Below are positions 7,119 through 10,767 of a stretch of DNA of 10,767 nt, piece after piece; positions within the stretch are counted from its first letter, which is position 1, and the number at the start of each line of letters is the position of its first letter. The notes beneath the pieces were generated by a model that made no database searches, was not told the origin of the DNA, and saw only the letters and a program-made list of their open reading frames with translations. The stretch spans positions 1-10,767 of the forward strand of contig JACMOT010000243.1 in NCBI GenBank assembly GCA_014377915.1. Reading direction: 5' to 3'. This stretch comes from Tardiphaga sp. (lineage in GTDB: Bacteria > Pseudomonadota > Alphaproteobacteria > Rhizobiales > Xanthobacteraceae). The position numbers and the translations under genes were made by a program.

Positions 7119-7931
7119 TCAGTCCTTGTAGCCAGGATCGGTGCGATCGAGCATACGCTTGAACGCATCCCACTCGCTATCCGGCCTGCCGTCGACTTCG
7201 ATCTTCGCATAACCCTTGTCGTACTGACCGGCGGTGTGCTGGGCGACTGCCAGCGAAGGCCGCACCACTTCCGCGCCCGATGCCTGTATCGCGAGCTGGG
7301 CGCGGCACGAGCGCTCCATGTTGTGCATCAGCTTGAAGGCCTCGCCGACCGAACGGCCACAGGTCAAGAGGCCGTGATTTCGCAGGATCAGTACGAATTT
7401 CGTACCGAGATCCGCGACCAGGCGTACGCGCTCGGACAGATCCAGCGCGATACCTTCAAAGTCGTGATAGGCGATCCGGTCGGTGAACTGCATCGACCAC
7501 TGGTTCAGCGGCAACAGACCCTCCTTCAGGCACGACACCGCGACGCCGGCCACGGTGTGGGTATGCAGCACGCACAGCGCATCGTGACGCGCGGCGTGCA
7601 CGGCACTGTGGATGGTAAAGCCGGCCGGATTGATGCCGAGGCCGAGCGGATCGTCGATCACCACGCCGTCGACATCGACGGTGACAAGGTTCGATGCCGT
7701 CACTTCCTCGAAGCGCATGCCGTAGGGATTGATCAGGAAGCGATCGAAGGTGCCGGGCACACGCACCGAGATATGTGTGTAGATGCTATCGTCGAGTCCG
7801 AGGCGATGGATCAGACGATAGGCCGCGGCCAGATCGACGCGGGTCTGCTGGATTTCGGCGGCGGTCGGCGCAATGCTTGCATGGATATTCACAGGCGTGG
7901 TTCCCGTTGTGAGGTCCTCCGCAGAAGACAC
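7119..7931 (-). CDS. Class II aldolase/adducin-fold protein
   Basis: A 270-residue cytoplasmic protein of the class II aldolase/adducin N-terminal family. The zinc site looks intact: His123 and His125 in LHTHTVAG, and His186 in RNHGLLTCG. Other marks are the entry helix and strand DDSIYTHISVRVPG (47-60), the INPYGMRFEEV segment (67-77) and a C-terminal helix with GEAFKLMHNMERS (196-208). By alignment from memory with L-fuculose-1-phosphate aldolase, the catalytic Glu would fall at residue 104, which is Gly here (NPAGFTIH). That makes it look more like adducin-type members than classical aldolases. The start is uncertain. I give the GTG at 7931; a second in-frame GTG at 7892 (codon 14) would remove a poorly ordered 13-residue N-terminus. 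It is the first gene of the minus-strand import operon and stands divergent from the GntR regulator. The reaction is unknown; a lyase, epimerase or decarboxylase acting on a hydroxy-acid is possible (inference). Confidence 0.87.
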   Translation of the reverse strand: MSSAEDLTTGTTPVNIHASIAPTAAEIQQTRVDLAAAYRLIHRLGLDDSIYTHISVRVPGTFDRFLINPYGMRFEEVTASNLVTVDVDGVVIDDPLGLGINPAGFTIHSAVHAARHDALCVLHTHTVAGVAVSCLKEGLLPLNQWSMQFTDRIAYHDFEGIALDLSERVRLVADLGTKFVLILRNHGLLTCGRSVGEAFKLMHNMERSCRAQLAIQASGAEVVRPSLAVAQHTAGQYDKGYAKIEVDGRPDSEWDAFKRMLDRTDPGYKD

Positions 7932-7939
7932 AAACGCAT
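7889..7939 (-). other. Possible 16-codon leader ORF overlapping the aldolase-gene start
   Basis: An ATG at 7939 opens a short frame, out of phase with the aldolase gene, that encodes MRLCLLRRTSQREPRL. Its TGA overlaps the in-frame GTG at 7892 (codon 14 of the aldolase frame) as GTGA, the overlap type used elsewhere in this window for coupling. A GGAGGA lies inside it but is about 22 nt before GTG 7892, too far for a normal ribosome binding site. The ATG itself has no strong Shine-Dalgarno. It may be chance; conservation in relatives would decide. Confidence 0.2.
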
Positions 7940-7949
7940 GGCAGCCGGC

Positions 7950-7984
7950 AAGATTAAACTGTCGACAATCGACGATTAAATCTT
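7950..7984. promoter_or_regulatory. Candidate GntR operator region in the divergent promoter gap
   Basis: The 80-nt gap between the divergent aldolase and gntR genes is AT-rich compared with its surroundings. It holds two abutting perfect palindromes: TGTCGACA at 7960-7967 and AATCG-a-CGATT at 7967-7977. They are framed by an outer inverted pair, AAGATTAA (7950-7957) and TTAAATCTT (7976-7984, one extra A). FCD-type GntR regulators often bind short TTGT-n-ACAA-like palindromes, and CTGTCGACAA fits that style with one mismatch. Binding here would cover promoters in both directions. A minus-strand -10-like TTTAAT lies at 7953-7958, but I find no convincing -35 for it. Confidence 0.45.
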
Positions 7985-7989
7985 ATACA
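7962..7989 (+). promoter_or_regulatory. Candidate promoter for gntR and the deacetylase gene
   Basis: The -35-like TCGACA (7962-7967) and -10-like TATACA (7984-7989) are 16 nt apart. This would start transcription near 7996, leaving a 5' leader of only about 16 nt before ATG 8012. The -35 box lies within the palindrome pair, so the regulator could repress its own operon. It is a visual match only. Confidence 0.3.
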
Positions 7990-8011
7990 GGGCATCAAAC
8001 GGGTTCCCTGC

Positions 8012-8719
8012 ATGCGTTTGATGACACCTCCAGTCGGGCTCACGGCCCTCGCCGATACCGATCTTGTCGGACAGGTGGCGCGCATCCTCACCCAGGCCAT
8101 CATCCGCGGCCAATTGCAGCCCGGTGCCAAGGTGGTCGAGGCGGCGGTCGCGCGTGAACTCGGCATCAGCCGCGCGCCGGTTCGTGAAGCAGCGCGGCTG
8201 CTGGAGCAGCAGGGACTGATGGTGTCGCACCCGCGTCGCGGCTTCTTCGTGCGCAAGCTGGAAGCGACCGACATCGACGAGATCTACGATCTGCGGATCT
8301 GCGTGGAGTGCCACGCTGGCGTGCTCGCCGCCAAGAACCTGACGCCAACCACGCGCGATCTACTGCGCCGGCAGATCGACGTGCTGCACGAGACCGCCGA
8401 TCTCGACGACCCCGCGCGACAGGTCGAGGAAGACTACCGGTTTCACCGCATGATCTGCGAGATCGCCGGCAGCGCGCGGCTGCTGCGGCTGTTCGACGAT
8501 CTCGCATCGGAACTACGCATGGTGATCGGCCTGATCGGCCGGCTCTATGACGATCCGCGCCGCATCGCCGAAACCCACATCGCGGTGCTCGACGCCATCG
8601 AAGGCGGCCACCCCGACATCATCAATGCGCGGATCGACTATCACATCGGCGCCGCCTGGCGCGAAGTCGCGAAACTGGTTCGCGACATTCCACCCCCAAC
8701 TCCCGGAGCTGCCACGTGA
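8012..8719 (+). CDS. GntR-family transcriptional regulator with FCD ligand-binding domain
   Basis: A 235-residue DNA-binding regulator of the FadR/FCD branch of GntR. The N-terminal winged helix spans about residues 15-82. It contains IIRGQLQPGAKVVEA and the recognition-helix region VARELGISRAPVREA at 46-60, then HPRRGFFVRKL for the wing. The C-terminal FCD domain (about 87-222) keeps the likely metal/ligand residues Asp141 and His145 (DYRFH), His189 (ETHIAVL) and His211 (YHI). Such domains bind small carboxylates or amino acids, often through Zn or Ni. The start is ATG 8012; ATG 8021 (codon 4) is an equally plausible alternative, and neither has a strong ribosome binding site. The gene is divergent from the import operon, and its stop overlaps the deacetylase start by 4 nt (GTGA). 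It most likely controls both units through the palindromes at 7960-7977. Confidence 0.93.
   Translation: MRLMTPPVGLTALADTDLVGQVARILTQAIIRGQLQPGAKVVEAAVARELGISRAPVREAARLLEQQGLMVSHPRRGFFVRKLEATDIDEIYDLRICVECHAGVLAAKNLTPTTRDLLRRQIDVLHETADLDDPARQVEEDYRFHRMICEIAGSARLLRLFDDLASELRMVIGLIGRLYDDPRRIAETHIAVLDAIEGGHPDIINARIDYHIGAAWREVAKLVRDIPPPTPGAAT
8705..8708 (+). promoter_or_regulatory. Ribosome binding site that sets the deacetylase GTG start
   Basis: GGAG inside the last codons of gntR lies 7 nt before GTG 8716. With the GTGA overlap, it supports this GTG as the start and indicates translational coupling to the regulator. Confidence 0.55.
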
Positions 8720-9741
8720 AGGCCGTCTATAGCGACAAGCACCGTAGCCACGACCCGCAATTCTTCCTGGTGCGCGGCCAGGTACGGCGCACCACCGAAC
8801 AGCCGGAGCGCGCCGATCGCCTGCTCAAAGGCCTGCATGACGGCCGGCACACGCTGGTCGAACCGGGCGACTTCGGCCAGGGGCCGCGCGCGCGGGTGCA
8901 CTCGCCGGACTATCTGCGCTTCCTCGAAGGCGCCTGGGAAGAATGGACACAACTGCCCGATTACGGCCCGGAGATGATCGCCAATTTCCATCCCAACCGC
9001 GTCGCCGGCAGCTACCCCTCCCATATTATCGGCAAGCTCGGCTGGCACACCGCCGATACCGCCTGCCCGATCGGCGTCGGCACCTGGGCCGGCGCTTGCG
9101 CCTCCACCGACGTCGCGGTCACCGCGGCGCAGCTGGTGATGGACGGCGAGGACGCCGCCTATGCGCTATGCCGTCCGCCCGGCCATCACAGCTACCGCGA
9201 CATGGCCGGCGGCTTCTGCTTCATGAACAATTCGGCGATCGCCGCCGAACATCTGCGCCTCAAGCACGAGCGCGTTGCCATCCTCGACGTCGACGTGCAT
9301 CACGGCAACGGCACCCAGGGCATTTTCTATGCGCGGCCCGACGTGCTGACGGTGTCGATCCACGCCGATCCCACCAGCTACTATCCATTCGTGTGGGGCT
9401 ATGCCCATGAGCGCGGCGAAGGCAATGGCCTCGGCGCCAATCTCAACATCCCGCTGCCGATCGGCACCGGCGATGACGGGTTTGTCGACGCGATTGGCGT
9501 CGCCGCGAAGACGATCAGATCCTTCGCGCCAACGGCTTTGGTGCTCGCGCTCGGGCTCGACGCCTCCGAGCACGATCCATTAGCCGCGCTGAAAGTCACC
9601 ACCGCCGGTTTCCAACGCATCGGCGCCGCCGTGGCGCAGATGGGCCTGCCCACCGTGATCGTCCAGGAAGGCGGCTATCTGTCCGACATCCTCGGCGCCA
9701 ACCTCACCTCCACGCTCAAGGGCTTCGAAGCTGCGCGCTGA
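8716..9741 (+). CDS. Histone-deacetylase-family amidohydrolase (acetylpolyamine-amidohydrolase-like)
   Basis: A 341-residue zinc hydrolase of the arginase/deacetylase fold, the same length as Mycoplana ramosa acetylpolyamine amidohydrolase. Active-site residues are complete: His157-His158 in RPPGHHSY, Asp191/Asp193/His195 in DVDVHHGNGTQ, Asp282 in LGLDASEHDP and Tyr321 in EGGYLS. Asp193, His195 and Asp282 are the zinc ligands. The dimer-loop region (about 72-124), which narrows the site to slim substrates, is present. It should remove an acetyl or other acyl group from an amine in the cytoplasm. The start is GTG 8716, overlapping the gntR stop. In a recalled alignment, three acidic residues of the M. 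ramosa polyamine site correspond to Phe17, Ile105 and Ala116 here, so a polyamine substrate is doubtful. Other possibilities are acylated amino acids, acyl-peptides or another N-acetyl amine. Pairing with the regulator suggests that its substrate or product is the inducer (inference). Confidence 0.9.
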   Translation: MKAVYSDKHRSHDPQFFLVRGQVRRTTEQPERADRLLKGLHDGRHTLVEPGDFGQGPRARVHSPDYLRFLEGAWEEWTQLPDYGPEMIANFHPNRVAGSYPSHIIGKLGWHTADTACPIGVGTWAGACASTDVAVTAAQLVMDGEDAAYALCRPPGHHSYRDMAGGFCFMNNSAIAAEHLRLKHERVAILDVDVHHGNGTQGIFYARPDVLTVSIHADPTSYYPFVWGYAHERGEGNGLGANLNIPLPIGTGDDGFVDAIGVAAKTIRSFAPTALVLALGLDASEHDPLAALKVTTAGFQRIGAAVAQMGLPTVIVQEGGYLSDILGANLTSTLKGFEAAR

Positions 9742-9747
9742 CTCTCT

Positions 9748-9832
9748 CCGTCATTGCGAGGAGCCCTTGCGACGAAGCAATCCAGTCTTGGCTTTCTGGA
9801 TTGCCGCGTCGCTTCGGTCCTCGCAATGACGG
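9748..9832. repeat. Long imperfect palindromic extragenic repeat, copy 2
   Basis: The left arm at 9748-9785 begins ccgtcattgcgaggagcc and ends gacgaagcaatccag. The right arm at 9796-9832 begins ctggattgccgcgtcgcttc and ends ctcgcaatgacgg. The loop is 10 nt. Pairing extends weakly outward (ctctct at 9742-9747 with gagag at 9834-9838). The arms match copy 1 at 5375-5473, while the loops differ. It begins 6 nt after the deacetylase stop and fills most of the 136-nt gap before gabT. It may act as a terminator or as an mRNA 3'-end stabiliser; there is no T-run. Confidence 0.88.
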
Positions 9833-9866
9833 GGAGAGGCCTTAGAACAACACTGAATAAGAATCG

Positions 9867-9872
9867 AAGGAA
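9867..9872 (+). promoter_or_regulatory. Ribosome binding site of gabT
   Basis: AAGGAA lies 5 nt before ATG 9878. The 9833-9866 stretch before it shows no promoter that I can support, so gabT may be transcribed by read-through from the deacetylase gene or from a promoter within the repeat. Confidence 0.5.
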
Positions 9873-9877
9873 TCCTC

Positions 9878-10767
<890 letters not shown>

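Overview
The window looks like a chromosomal segment of an alphaproteobacterium of the Bradyrhizobium/Rhodopseudomonas group (Nitrobacteraceae). The signs are high GC with strong G/C third positions, tightly packed operons with ATGA/GTGA/TGATG overlaps, a peptide-type ABC operon, a soxAG tail, and two copies of a long palindromic extragenic repeat (arms of the CGTCATTGCGAGG...GCAATCCAG type) that I associate from memory with this group. No phage, transposase, CRISPR, tRNA or rRNA is visible.

Layout. (1) 1-914, plus strand: the end of soxA and all of soxG, the alpha and gamma subunits of heterotetrameric sarcosine oxidase. (2) 915-966: a convergent gap with a strong stem-loop. (3) 967-7931, minus strand: one probable operon, read right to left. 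It holds a class II aldolase/adducin-fold protein, a periplasmic solute-binding protein (SBP, family 5), two DppB/DppC-type permeases, a fused two-domain ATPase, and a GhrA-type glyoxylate/hydroxypyruvate reductase. A long palindrome sits between the binding-protein gene and the permeases. (4) 7932-8011: a divergent control region with two abutting perfect palindromes that overlap a candidate promoter. (5) 8012-9741, plus strand: a GntR/FCD regulator translationally coupled to a histone-deacetylase-family amidohydrolase. (6) 9742-9877: a second copy of the palindrome. (7) 9878 to the window end: gabT (4-aminobutyrate aminotransferase), cut by the window edge.

How the parts may fit together (inference). 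The GntR regulator probably controls the divergent import operon and its own operon through the palindromes at 7960-7977. The importer would bring in a small peptide-like or N-acylated compound. The HDAC-like enzyme would remove an acyl group from an amine, and the aldolase-fold protein and the reductase would process a hydroxy- or keto-acid part. GabT and sarcosine oxidase would sit beside this as amine catabolism genes.

The most interesting points are two enzymes with intact metal sites but altered substrate-side residues. The deacetylase appears to lack all three acidic residues that I recall lining the polyamine site of Mycoplana ramosa acetylpolyamine amidohydrolase. The aldolase-fold protein has Gly where fuculose-phosphate aldolase has its catalytic Glu. 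Together they suggest a catabolic cassette whose substrate is not the one the family names imply.
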